A stretch of DNA of 64,000 nucleotides from Anaerostipes sp. (GTDB taxonomy: Bacteria > Bacillota > Clostridia > Lachnospirales > Lachnospiraceae). The DNA lies in contig JAQWFL010000001.1 of NCBI GenBank assembly GCA_028704435.1, positions 124,001-188,000 of the forward strand, written 5' to 3'. The position numbers and the translations under genes were made by a program. This document shows positions 1 through 7,457 of the stretch, piece after piece (positions within the stretch are counted from its first letter, which is position 1; each line of letters begins with the position of its first letter). The notes below the pieces were generated by a model that saw nothing but the letters and a program-made list of their open reading frames with translations, ran no database searches and was not told the DNA's origin.

Positions 1-459
1 GATGTAAAAGTGGAAGAGTGTCTTGGATTGTTGACGTTCTTACCAATGGATGAAGTTCGTAGATTAGGTGCTTTAGAAGGATCTGAAATCAATAAAGCCA
101 AAGAAGTATTGGCTTATGAAATCACAAAGATTGTTCATGGAGAAGAAGAAGCCAAGAAAGCTGATGTAGCTGCTAAGGCAATGTTTGTAAGTGGTGGAGC
201 CAATGAAGATGCACCAACTCACGAATATCCAGCAAGTGAATTAGAAGAAGGAAAAGATATCCTTACATTATTGGTAGATTCTAAGCTTTGTACCACCCGT
301 TCTGATGCAAGAAGAATGGTAGAACAAGGTGGAGTTTCTGTCAACGGGGAAAAGGTTACTAATATTAAAGCTATATTTTCTAGTACAGACTTTGATGATA
401 AAGATAGACTTCTGTTAAAGAAGGGAAAAAAGAAATTCTGTCAAGTAAAAAGCTTATAA
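1..459 (+). CDS. tyrS: Tyrosyl-tRNA synthetase, C-terminal part (5' end outside window)
   Basis: Class I aminoacyl-tRNA synthetase that charges tRNA-Tyr. Only the last 152 codons are present. The frame is open from base 1, so a GTG at base 10 is internal and not a start. The segment begins in the helical part that follows the catalytic domain (FLPMDEVRRLGALEG, then INKAKEVLAYEITKIVHG, typical of TyrS). It ends with an S4-type RNA-binding domain of about 60 residues (TTRSDARRMVEQGGVSVNG). The catalytic HIGH and KMSKS motifs lie outside the window. A terminator follows directly. Confidence 0.95.
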   Translation, partial: DVKVEECLGLLTFLPMDEVRRLGALEGSEINKAKEVLAYEITKIVHGEEEAKKADVAAKAMFVSGGANEDAPTHEYPASELEEGKDILTLLVDSKLCTTRSDARRMVEQGGVSVNGEKVTNIKAIFSSTDFDDKDRLLLKKGKKKFCQVKSL

Positions 460-475
460 AAAATAAAAATGAATG

Positions 476-507
476 CCAACCCATATAAAGGGTTGGTAAT
501 TTTTTTA
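476..507 (+). terminator. Intrinsic terminator after tyrS
   Basis: Seven-base-pair stem CCAACCC/GGGTTGG with a 7-nt loop, followed by a run of T. It separates tyrS from the two-component operon. Confidence 0.85.
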
Positions 508-512
508 CTATT

Positions 513-541
513 TTGTAGTCAAATGTGATAAATTATGTATA
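513..541 (+). promoter_or_regulatory. Possible promoter of the LytTR two-component operon
   Basis: TTGTAG, a 17-bp spacer and TGTATA, with the RR start 31 bp downstream of the -10. The match to the sigma-A consensus is moderate. Confidence 0.35.
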
Positions 542-572
542 AAGGAAAGAATTCTAAAAAGGGTGAGGATAT

Positions 573-1289
573 ATGATTTGGAAAATAGCAATATGTGATG
601 ATGAGAAGATATATAATGATAAAATTTATCAGCTATGCCAGAATCGATTATACAAAGAAGGCATAGATGGGGATATTGTTCAGTTTCAAAGTGGTAAAGA
701 ATTTCTAGCATCAGATATAAAATTTCATATGTTGTTTCTCGATGTAGAAATGGAAGACATGGATGGCTTTGACGTTGGAAAGCAGTTAATAAAAGAAGGA
801 TGCAAAACAAGTATCATTTATATTACAAGTCATGATGAATGGGTGCAGCGAGCCTTTGAGGTAAAGGCATATCGTTATATTTACAAGACCCAGATGGATA
901 TGATTCCAGAGGTGATGATGGATGTGATTCACGATTTATCTGAGAATATTGGATTAGTGATTAAAGTTAGAGAAGCGGACAATCATAGAATGGTTTTGTA
1001 TCTATCTGAGATATATGCAATGGAATCAATTGGAGATGAAACAGTAATTATTTTAGAAAATGGCAATGTTTTGACCCGGGAAACAGTAAAAGATTTGGTG
1101 AGCCGCTTAAATGAAAACTTTATAGTTTGTAGTCGAGGGAAAGCGATAAATTTAGAATATGTAAAAAGAATTGACAGAGGATGTATTTTGTTACAAAATG
1201 AAACACAATATCGTATTTCAAGGAGAAAAGAAAAAGAAGTCAGAGAGAGATTTGATGATTTTATAAAAAAACACCTACGATATCAATAG
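573..1289 (+). CDS. LytTR-family response regulator
   Basis: DNA-binding response regulator of the AgrA/LytR class. The N-terminal receiver domain (about 1-120) has the acidic pocket CDDE at 8-11 and the phospho-acceptor Asp57 in MLFLDVEMEDMDG. A conserved Lys follows the ITSHDEWVQRAFEVKAYRYIYK segment. The C-terminal half, ending FIVCSRGKAINLEYVKRID and onward, has the LytTR beta-fold layout. The ATG follows a GGGTGAGG ribosome site. It is 12 bp upstream of the kinase gene and forms an operon with it. LytTR proteins bind 9-bp direct repeats 21 bp apart, and such a repeat lies just after the kinase gene (2598-2628). That makes the peptide/protease genes its likely target. Confidence 0.93.
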   Translation: MIWKIAICDDEKIYNDKIYQLCQNRLYKEGIDGDIVQFQSGKEFLASDIKFHMLFLDVEMEDMDGFDVGKQLIKEGCKTSIIYITSHDEWVQRAFEVKAYRYIYKTQMDMIPEVMMDVIHDLSENIGLVIKVREADNHRMVLYLSEIYAMESIGDETVIILENGNVLTRETVKDLVSRLNENFIVCSRGKAINLEYVKRIDRGCILLQNETQYRISRRKEKEVRERFDDFIKKHLRYQ

Positions 1290-1301
1290 AAAGGTAAAAA
1301 T

Positions 1302-2597
1302 ATGTGGGAAGCGGGAAAAGAGATAGGGTATTGGATACAAATTTATCTTGTTGAGGTTTTAAAATTGTATTTGTTGACAAGATTTGTTTTTGGAGGAGAA
1401 ACAAAGTGTAAAAATAATAAAATCATTTGTACAATACATATAATTGCATTTGTAGAAATAGTTATTTGTGTCTATAACGGATTTGCTCAAAATATAGAAA
1501 ATAGAATTCAAAGTATTATTTTTATTATATACATATCGGTTCTGTTTTGTAATATTTTATATGGATTTTTATCCTATTTATTTATAACAGTTTTAGATTT
1601 TGCCATCGGGTTGTTCTATATTGGAGTATTTGAAATAAAATATCAAACGGCATATGAAAGTTATATTTTTTCATTATTTGTTGGAATAACAAGCTTGGTG
1701 TTGTTATCAATAATCGCTTTAATAAGGAAAAAGAAAATAAAACAAAATGTGTCTTATTACGAAAAAACAGATTATATTATAGGAAACATTTTATTATTTG
1801 GAATTTTGTCATGTGGAGTCCCCTTAATGGGTGCAATTTTCCGTACGACCAATGTTCATCGACGTGGACAGGCACTTATTGGAATCGTCATAGTTTTTTT
1901 AGTGATTTATATATGGATTCAGAGATACACAAAAGTTAAAACCAAGAAACAAGAGTATGAGAATAAGCTGGCAGTTCAGGAAAAATATTTAGAACAACAA
2001 AAAGAATATTATGAATCTCTGCTAAATAAAGAAAGAGAGACAAAGAAATTTCGACATGATATTAAACAGCAGCTGAGATGTATCTATGAGTTGGAAGAAC
2101 AGAACAAAAAAGAAGAATTACATGAATATTTGTCAGAGATGTTAAAAACAACGGAAAACATTAAAACAAATATTGAAACGGGAAACGAAATTGCAAATGT
2201 GGTGGTAAATGATATTTTTAAAGATTGTGATTTAAAAATAGAATGGAAAGGACTATTGCCACAAAAATTAAACATGAAACAAAGTGATGTTTGTGTATTG
2301 TTTGCTAATTTAATGAAAAATGCAAAAGAGGCAACGCAAAAGACAAATTACAATATAATTTGGATTGATGTAAAACAATACAAGGATAATTTAAGTATAT
2401 CAATAAAAAATCCTATTATAGAAAAAATAGAGATAAAAGATAATAGAATACTTACTACAAAAAGTGAGAAGGACATTCATGGATTTGGTTTGGAAAATAT
2501 TCATGGTATAGTTGATGTTTATAATGGAACAATGGAGATTTCTTGTGATGAAAAATATTTTATATTAAAAATCTTTTTACGTAGTATTATAAAATAA
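1302..2597 (+). CDS. AgrC-like sensor histidine kinase (GHKL type)
   Basis: Membrane sensor kinase of the peptide-sensing HPK10 type. Roughly the first 210 residues form about six hydrophobic segments. A coiled linker follows, then the phospho-accepting His252 in KKFRHDIKQQ. The ATPase domain has its N-box around Asn336-Asn340 (NLMKNAKEA) and a G-box GFGLENIHGIV. The short ATPase domain and polytopic N-terminus are what AgrC/ComD-like receptors of secreted peptides look like. No AgrB or AgrD gene is nearby, so the ligand is not a conventional cyclic AgrD peptide encoded here. Confidence 0.92.
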   Translation: MWEAGKEIGYWIQIYLVEVLKLYLLTRFVFGGETKCKNNKIICTIHIIAFVEIVICVYNGFAQNIENRIQSIIFIIYISVLFCNILYGFLSYLFITVLDFAIGLFYIGVFEIKYQTAYESYIFSLFVGITSLVLLSIIALIRKKKIKQNVSYYEKTDYIIGNILLFGILSCGVPLMGAIFRTTNVHRRGQALIGIVIVFLVIYIWIQRYTKVKTKKQEYENKLAVQEKYLEQQKEYYESLLNKERETKKFRHDIKQQLRCIYELEEQNKKEELHEYLSEMLKTTENIKTNIETGNEIANVVVNDIFKDCDLKIEWKGLLPQKLNMKQSDVCVLFANLMKNAKEATQKTNYNIIWIDVKQYKDNLSISIKNPIIEKIEIKDNRILTTKSEKDIHGFGLENIHGIVDVYNGTMEISCDEKYFILKIFLRSIIK

Positions 2598-2628
2598 CAC
2601 GCTCAACACAAAAAACAATACGTTCACC
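2598..2628 (+). promoter_or_regulatory. LytTR-type direct repeat (candidate operator)
   Basis: Two related 9-mers, ACGCTCAAC at 2599-2607 and ACGTTCACC at 2620-2628, start exactly 21 bp apart (9 bp plus a 12-bp spacer). This is the repeat geometry known for AgrA/PlnC-type LytTR regulators, and TACGTTCAC resembles the known half-site TACGTTAAT. The second repeat ends 8 bp upstream of the proposed -35, where an activator would sit. Confidence 0.65.
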
Positions 2629-2635
2629 ATAGAAA

Positions 2636-2664
2636 TGTTTTCTTTCAAATTAAAATGATATAAA
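2636..2664 (+). promoter_or_regulatory. Candidate promoter of the peptide/protease unit
   Basis: Extended -10 (TGA-TATAAA, -10 at 2659-2664) with a poor -35 (TGTTTT at 2636-2641) at 17 bp. A weak -35 below a direct repeat suggests dependence on an activator, presumably the LytTR regulator just upstream. Confidence 0.5.
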
Positions 2665-2707
2665 ATGAATATATAAATATTAATATATTAGGAAAGGAGA
2701 ATGGATA

Positions 2708-2743
2708 ATGGGAACAAAAGGTTGGCCACCACCATGGTGGTAA
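2708..2743 (+). CDS. Possible 11-residue peptide, MGTKGWPPPWW
   Basis: A very short reading frame starts with ATG 8 nt after an AGGAG ribosome site (2695-2699) and encodes MGTKGWPPPWW before TAA. The nearer ATG at 2701 is 1 nt from AGGAG and is a poor start, so the ribosome site favours this frame. It lies directly under the LytTR repeat and promoter and upstream of the protease. It has no leader or signal peptide. It could be a small aromatic signalling peptide sensed by the kinase, or a Trp/Pro leader peptide acting on the downstream hairpin. The PPPWW codons also form a palindrome (CCA and TGG are complementary), so a purely nucleic-acid role is possible. Its function is not established. 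Confidence 0.5.
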   Translation: MGTKGWPPPWW

Positions 2744-2760
2744 TCAAGGGTAATCAAGTG

Positions 2761-2802
2761 AAAGGCGGAAAGGATAATGTAGAAGATTCCTTTCCGCCTT
2801 TT
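2761..2802 (+). terminator. Hairpin (attenuator/terminator-like) between peptide frame and protease
   Basis: A 13-bp stem, AAAGGCGGAAAGG pairing with CCTTTCCGCCTTT, closes a 15-nt loop. It is followed by TTTTGG and then the protease ribosome site. The U-run is short, so termination may be partial. It could also be a processing or stability element that sets peptide-to-protease stoichiometry. Confidence 0.65.
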
Positions 2803-2824
2803 GGTATTATTGGGAGGTATGCAA

Positions 2825-4852
2825 ATGAGAAAATCAGGAAAAGTAACATCAGTTTTACTTGCATTGATGATGGTTGGAAGTATAGTTATTCCAAGCAATC
2901 AAATAACTAACATAGAGGCTGCTGAAAAACAAAAGAAATTTATTATTGTTACGAGAAGTAGGAAAGATGTAAAGACTATTGAAGCGAAATATGATACAAT
3001 TATAGAAGAGGAAGAGCAAAATACAGATTTGTTACGTGATGAGAATATAATTGTGTCGAACATGACGGGATCTGAAGCAAAGAAAATTGAAAAAGATGGA
3101 AAAGTCGAGAAAGTTGAGGAAGATGTTGCGGTTACTGCATCTACAAAGACTGATAATCAAATAGCAGGTGACTCAGAAAATACACAATGGAATTTAAAAA
3201 GTATTAATGCAGATATGCAGGAATCAGAACCAACCAAAAAGGTAAAGGTTGCATTATTGGATTCTGGAGTTGATTTTCAAGACGGTATAAATGTAAAGGA
3301 AAGAATCAACTTGATTAATGATGGCGAAGAATTCTCTCCAATTTTAGAGGATGCATCCAATCATGGAACATCTATTGCTAGCGTTATTGCAGGAGAGGGA
3401 AGTCAAGTTCAAGGGGTTAATAAAGATGTTGAACTTTATTCTGCAAGAATATTGGATGATGAGAAACAAGCGCCTGTTAGTAGGGTTATCGAAGGAATAT
3501 ATTGGGCAATTGATAAAGGTGTTAATATTATTAGCATCAGTTTTGGAACAAGTCAATATTCTGAAGCATTAAAACAAGCAATTGATGATGCAAATGCAAA
3601 AGGAATTTTAGTTGTTGCTGCAGCTGGTAATCAAGGTGAAAGTGGAACGGATAACGTAGAATATCCAGCGGCTTTTGATAATGTTATGGCTGTGGGTTCT
3701 GTAGATTCAAAAGCAAGGGTTAGTGATTTTAGTTCTACAGGAAAAGAAATAGATGTTGTAGCACCAGGAGAAGCGGTTCGGGCAACGGGTGCATTTGAAG
3801 AGACGATGATTACATCAGGAACAAGTATGGCTGTTCCGCACGTAGTCGGTGTTGCAAGTCGTTTATGGCAAAAGAATCTTTCAAAGTCGAATGAATTTAT
3901 AAAGAAATTGGTAGAAGAAAGTGCCAAGACACTAGGTGATAAATCGTCTTACGGGAATGGCTTAGTAGATTGTAAGTATGCAGAAGAGATGTACGATTTT
4001 GCAGAAAATCAATATGAAACTGAAAAAAATATTGATTTACAAGAAAATAAAGATAAAGTTCAAACGTTTGATAACAAAGATGAAAGTAAAGTTGAAGGAA
4101 CATGGACAAGTAGTTATCATCAAAAATATTTAAATGATAATGGGATTAATATTCCAGCATATAAAACAGGAGCGACATACCCAGATAAAGAGGAATCAGG
4201 AATGAAGGGAATGTCTGATAATCCGGATTTTCATGGATTTTATCTTCGGAAATATGAAAATAAAGAAAATGTTAATATTTTAGCAAGTTATCGATTTATA
4301 ATAAAAATTGGAAATGCCTATGGAAAAGGGAATACCTATACTGCAGTTGCGAAAAGTGATATCCCTGGTTTAACTCAAAAAAGTTATGATTCAATTCGTG
4401 CAAGATTTAAAGGTATAAATAGTAAAATTAAATCATACAGTAGTTACTCTAATAGAAAAGCATTTGTATTTGGTATAGCAATGCATACTGTCACAGATAT
4501 GTTTGCACACTCAACATATAGATTTGAAAATGGAAAATGGTGCAGAATTACCCATCCAAATGCTGATGACATAAGTGTGCAATCTAGACGTTTTAAAATG
4601 GCATATCGAACTGAAAGGAATAATGTATATCGTTATCAGGGAAAGAGAGCGGATGTACCAGTTTGTCATGATTTCCATGCTTCAAAAGATACAACAGGGG
4701 CATATTATACAAGTGATACAGCCAATAAGTATTATCGCGTTTGCAATATGTCATTGTTTAGTTCGCAAGTTCATATTTCTGATAATACAGTAAAAAAGCA
4801 TTATACACTAATTAATGTTGATAGAAGTGAGAACATAGATGATAAATTATAA
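2825..4852 (+). CDS. Secreted subtilisin-family protease fused to a phospholipase-C-like metal-site domain
   Basis: S8 serine protease, 675 residues. The ATG at 2825 is chosen because GGGAGG at 2811-2816 is well spaced for it; the GTG at 2801 and ATG at 2819 are not. Order: signal peptide (1 to about 33), I9-like inhibitor pro-region (FIIVTRSRKDVKTIEAKY onward), then the catalytic domain with Asp146 (LLDSGVDF), His180 (NHGTSIAS), the oxyanion Asn in AAAGNQGE and Ser334 (SGTSMAVPH). After about residue 400 comes a region foreign to subtilisins. It contains FGIAMHTVTDMFAHS, a His554-x3-Asp558-x3-His562 motif as in zinc-dependent phospholipase C/DUF6765-type helical domains. The function of this C-terminal part is inferred from the motif only. 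It is probably activated by the adjacent LytTR system. Confidence 0.88.
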   Translation: MRKSGKVTSVLLALMMVGSIVIPSNQITNIEAAEKQKKFIIVTRSRKDVKTIEAKYDTIIEEEEQNTDLLRDENIIVSNMTGSEAKKIEKDGKVEKVEEDVAVTASTKTDNQIAGDSENTQWNLKSINADMQESEPTKKVKVALLDSGVDFQDGINVKERINLINDGEEFSPILEDASNHGTSIASVIAGEGSQVQGVNKDVELYSARILDDEKQAPVSRVIEGIYWAIDKGVNIISISFGTSQYSEALKQAIDDANAKGILVVAAAGNQGESGTDNVEYPAAFDNVMAVGSVDSKARVSDFSSTGKEIDVVAPGEAVRATGAFEETMITSGTSMAVPHVVGVASRLWQKNLSKSNEFIKKLVEESAKTLGDKSSYGNGLVDCKYAEEMYDFAENQYETEKNIDLQENKDKVQTFDNKDESKVEGTWTSSYHQKYLNDNGINIPAYKTGATYPDKEESGMKGMSDNPDFHGFYLRKYENKENVNILASYRFIIKIGNAYGKGNTYTAVAKSDIPGLTQKSYDSIRARFKGINSKIKSYSSYSNRKAFVFGIAMHTVTDMFAHSTYRFENGKWCRITHPNADDISVQSRRFKMAYRTERNNVYRYQGKRADVPVCHDFHASKDTTGAYYTSDTANKYYRVCNMSLFSSQVHISDNTVKKHYTLINVDRSENIDDKL

Positions 4853-4890
4853 ATATGCACTATAAGGAATGAGACAGGAGGAGTGGTAGG

Positions 4891-5925
4891 ATGAAGAAAA
4901 TAACAGTATTTATCGCGGCAATACTATTTTCAATGGGAATTCTTAGTGCTGGACATGTAGTAAAAGCTGAGGAAAAAACGGATGTACCTGAAATATCAGT
5001 AACCAATGTTAGTAGCACATATACATTTACAAGCAAATCACAGGGAAAATGGATTCCATTAAAACCAAAAACAAGTGGAATCTTGTATAGCTTAGGGAAC
5101 ATTTATGACAAAGATAAGAAATTGGTACCAGGAATCAAGAATATAGATGAGCAAGATACCTATATTAAAAATGTATCTACAGCAGATGTATATTATATTA
5201 AACTTCCAACTCAAATAAGTGGCAAAGTGACAGTTTCTGAAATTAAAATGTTACAAGACAATAGAACTTGGTTAAATGTAAAAGATAAGTGTTGGCAGTC
5301 AGGAAAGAATCAAAATGTATACCAAAGATTCAATGTGGGAAAACGTAGCATTCAGACATTTACAGCATGGTGTGTAGATGATTCGGCAGGGAATATAAGA
5401 GTGCAAATTCAAATGCTTAAGAATAATAAGTGGGTCAATGTAACCAATGGAAAGTATTTAAGAGCAGATGAGTTTGATACATTGACAACAGGTCTAAAAA
5501 AAGGTAGTTATCGACTTGTATCAAAAGCATCAGATAAACAAATTGGTAAATATGAACTGAAAAATTCCTCAATGAGCAGCAAGTATCAAACAAAGAAATC
5601 CAAAGCACAGAAGATTAGTCTTGGAAAATCAAAAACTAATATTTATACATCCACAGAAAAAGCATCACGTTGGTATAGGGTTTCAAGAACTTCATTAAAG
5701 AAGAGATATGTGAAGGTAAATGTTGCAAATAATTCTGGAAAGATAAAAGTTTCTGTTTATAAGAAAGGACGAACAAAGGCTTTAAAAAGTGTGACACTTT
5801 CTTCTGACAATTCCGGAAAGATTAAATATACTTATCGATTGAAAAGCGGAAAAGGAACTTACTATGTTAAAGTAAGTAAATCTGGATCAAAGATGAATGG
5901 AAAGTATACGATTCAATATAAGTAA
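4891..5925 (+). CDS. Secreted protein with beta-rich repeats (function unknown)
   Basis: A 344-residue exported protein. The signal peptide is MKKITVFIAAILFSMGILSAGHVVKA, with cleavage probably before EEK. The rest has no catalytic motif I recognise. The C-terminal 200 residues are Lys/Ser/Tyr-rich with alternating beta pattern. Two stretches of similar style (KKGSYRLVSKAS...GKYEL and KSGKGTYYVKVSKSG...GKYTI) recall bacterial pre-peptidase C-terminal (PPC-like) beta domains. It starts 38 bp after the protease gene with a strong AGGAGGAG site and no intervening terminator, so it is likely co-expressed with it as a cofactor, substrate or surface partner. Confidence 0.85.
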   Translation: MKKITVFIAAILFSMGILSAGHVVKAEEKTDVPEISVTNVSSTYTFTSKSQGKWIPLKPKTSGILYSLGNIYDKDKKLVPGIKNIDEQDTYIKNVSTADVYYIKLPTQISGKVTVSEIKMLQDNRTWLNVKDKCWQSGKNQNVYQRFNVGKRSIQTFTAWCVDDSAGNIRVQIQMLKNNKWVNVTNGKYLRADEFDTLTTGLKKGSYRLVSKASDKQIGKYELKNSSMSSKYQTKKSKAQKISLGKSKTNIYTSTEKASRWYRVSRTSLKKRYVKVNVANNSGKIKVSVYKKGRTKALKSVTLSSDNSGKIKYTYRLKSGKGTYYVKVSKSGSKMNGKYTIQYK

Positions 5926-5937
5926 TTAAGATAGGAG

Positions 5938-5970
5938 CAAGCCCCTCGTAATTGAAGGGCTTGTTTTTTT
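5938..5970 (+). terminator. Intrinsic terminator after the secreted-protein gene
   Basis: CAAGCCC/GGGCTTG stem, extended by two inner pairs past one mismatch, then TTTTTTT. It lies at the end of the convergent small gene and closes the unit that begins at the peptide. Confidence 0.85.
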
Positions 5971-6253
5971 ATTTTGCATTATATTCATTAATTTTATTTA
6001 AAATAGATTTTGTATAGGCATCTTGGCTCTTCATAGATTGTACAATGGTCTGAATTTGTTTTGTTTCTTTTGATGGCATAGTTTGTGTGGAGGCAAAGAC
6101 AGCTAGAATTAATATAATAGAAAATGTAATTCTTAATTTAAAGAAAGACCAATAGCTGGTAGGTTCTTCTTCAAAGTAATCATCTTGATAATAAGATGAA
6201 TATTTTTTTTGTAGTTTTGCTTGTTCTAGTTTAAGATTACTATTTGGATTCAT
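5969..6253 (-). CDS. Small single-span membrane protein, unknown
   Basis: 94 residues. The second ATG (6253) is chosen because AGGAGG directly abuts the first ATG (6259) and is 6 nt from the second. It has a charged N-terminus with acidic DDYFEEEP, one hydrophobic segment (ITFSIILILAVFAS, about 50-63) and a C-terminal tail rich in Lys and Gln. I recognise no family. It is divergent from hrcA and could share its upstream region. Confidence 0.7.
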   Translation of the reverse strand: MNPNSNLKLEQAKLQKKYSSYYQDDYFEEEPTSYWSFFKLRITFSIILILAVFASTQTMPSKETKQIQTIVQSMKSQDAYTKSILNKINEYNAK

Positions 6254-6333
6254 AGGCATCCTCCTTTTCTTTAATATATGAAAGAACTATAAAAATATTT
6301 ATATAATTTTTATAAAAAATTAGGCAGAAAATA

Positions 6334-6362
6334 TTGACAGTGAGAAGTAAAAGTGATAACTT
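6334..6362 (+). promoter_or_regulatory. Probable promoter of the hrcA operon
   Basis: A perfect -35 TTGACA (6334-6339) is followed after 17 bp by a weak -10 TAACTT. The CIRCE element lies just downstream, in the position expected for HrcA repression. Confidence 0.6.
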
Positions 6363-6374
6363 AAGTTATAGATG

Positions 6375-6401
6375 TTAGCACTCAATTAGCCCGAGTGCTA
6401 A
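6375..6401 (+). promoter_or_regulatory. CIRCE operator
   Basis: Perfect inverted repeat TTAGCACTC-N9-GAGTGCTAA, identical to the canonical CIRCE element bound by HrcA. It lies 15 bp upstream of the hrcA start and shows autoregulation of the heat-shock operon. No second copy is seen before grpE or dnaK. Confidence 0.98.
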
Positions 6402-6416
6402 TAACGGGAGGAAACT

Positions 6417-7442
6417 ATGGATTTAAATGATCGTAAAAAGTTAATATTAAAAGCGATTATCTCGAATTACTTAGAAACTGGAGAACCAGTTGGTTCAAGA
6501 ACAGTATCTAAGCTTCCAGGGTTAGAACTTAGTTCAGCAACCATAAGAAACGAGATGGCGGATTTGGAGGAGCTTGGTTATTTACTTCAGCCACATACTT
6601 CAGCCGGACGAATTCCGTCGGATATGGGATATCGGTTTTATGTGGATCAAGTCATGCAGTTAAGGGAAGAAGAGCATGAGGAACATGAACATCTCATTCA
6701 AAAAGTAGATAAGATGGAAGTTCTCTTAAAGCAAGTAGCCAATGTATTGGCATCCAATACTAATTATGCAACCATGGTTTCATCGCCCCAGAACAATAAT
6801 ACAAAGTTAAAATTTGTTCAGATTACACAAGTAGACGAGAACAGCTTACTTGCAATTATTGTTGCAGACAACAATGTAGTAAACAACAAGATGATAGAAG
6901 TTGATAAGGTATTAGGCAATGATGAACTCTTGAAGATGAACATGTTGCTGAATACATTTCTGCAAGGTCTTACACTAAAAGATATTAATTTAGATTTAAT
7001 ACAGACCATGCGTGATCAAGCAGGAATTCACAGTGAGATTTTACAACGTATTTTAGAAGAGATTGCCAAGGTAATCCATGATGCAGACCAGTTGGAGATT
7101 TATACTGGTGGAACATCGAACATTTTAAAATATCCAGAACTTGGAGATATTGAAGCGGTTACTGACTTATTAGACACTTTGGTGGAGAAGAAGTCATTAG
7201 TGAAACTGGTGGACCAGTCTTCACAACATACACACAATGGTATTCAGGTTTATATTGGAGAAGAATCTCCAGTAAAGAATATGAAAGATTGTAGTGTGGT
7301 AACTGCCACTTATGAACTTGAAGAAGGTGGGAAAGGTACCGTTGGTATTATTGGACCAAAGAGAATGAATTACAAGAAAGTAGTCAAAGCACTTGAGAAT
7401 TTAACTGGTGAACTTGATGAAATCTTTCGTAAAAAAACATAG
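6417..7442 (+). CDS. hrcA: Heat-inducible transcription repressor HrcA
   Basis: 341-residue repressor of class I heat-shock genes. The N-terminal winged helix begins MDLNDRKKLILKAIISNYLETGEPVGSRTVSK. The conserved SATIRNEMADLEELGYL and HTSAGRIPSDMGYRFYVD follow, then a GAF-like dimerisation region. It has a good ribosome site (GGGAGG) and is first in the hrcA-grpE-dnaK-dnaJ operon behind a CIRCE element. Length is normal for the family. Confidence 0.97.
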   Translation: MDLNDRKKLILKAIISNYLETGEPVGSRTVSKLPGLELSSATIRNEMADLEELGYLLQPHTSAGRIPSDMGYRFYVDQVMQLREEEHEEHEHLIQKVDKMEVLLKQVANVLASNTNYATMVSSPQNNNTKLKFVQITQVDENSLLAIIVADNNVVNNKMIEVDKVLGNDELLKMNMLLNTFLQGLTLKDINLDLIQTMRDQAGIHSEILQRILEEIAKVIHDADQLEIYTGGTSNILKYPELGDIEAVTDLLDTLVEKKSLVKLVDQSSQHTHNGIQVYIGEESPVKNMKDCSVVTATYELEEGGKGTVGIIGPKRMNYKKVVKALENLTGELDEIFRKKT

Positions 7443-7457
7443 AAAGGATATAGCAGA

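Noticed and set aside
476-572. T-box or other riboswitch around tyrS/two-component junction
   Set aside because: Only a simple terminator is present; no specifier loop or T-box consensus. The tyrS leader is outside the window.
2701-2910. 69-residue plus-strand frame starting at the ATG next to AGGAG
   Set aside because: The ATG is 1 nt from AGGAG, the frame runs through the hairpin and into the protease signal sequence in another frame, and the product has no recognisable features. The frame at 2708 is better placed.
5969-6259. First ATG at 6259 as start of the small membrane protein
   Set aside because: AGGAGG directly abuts it; the ATG at 6253 has proper spacing.
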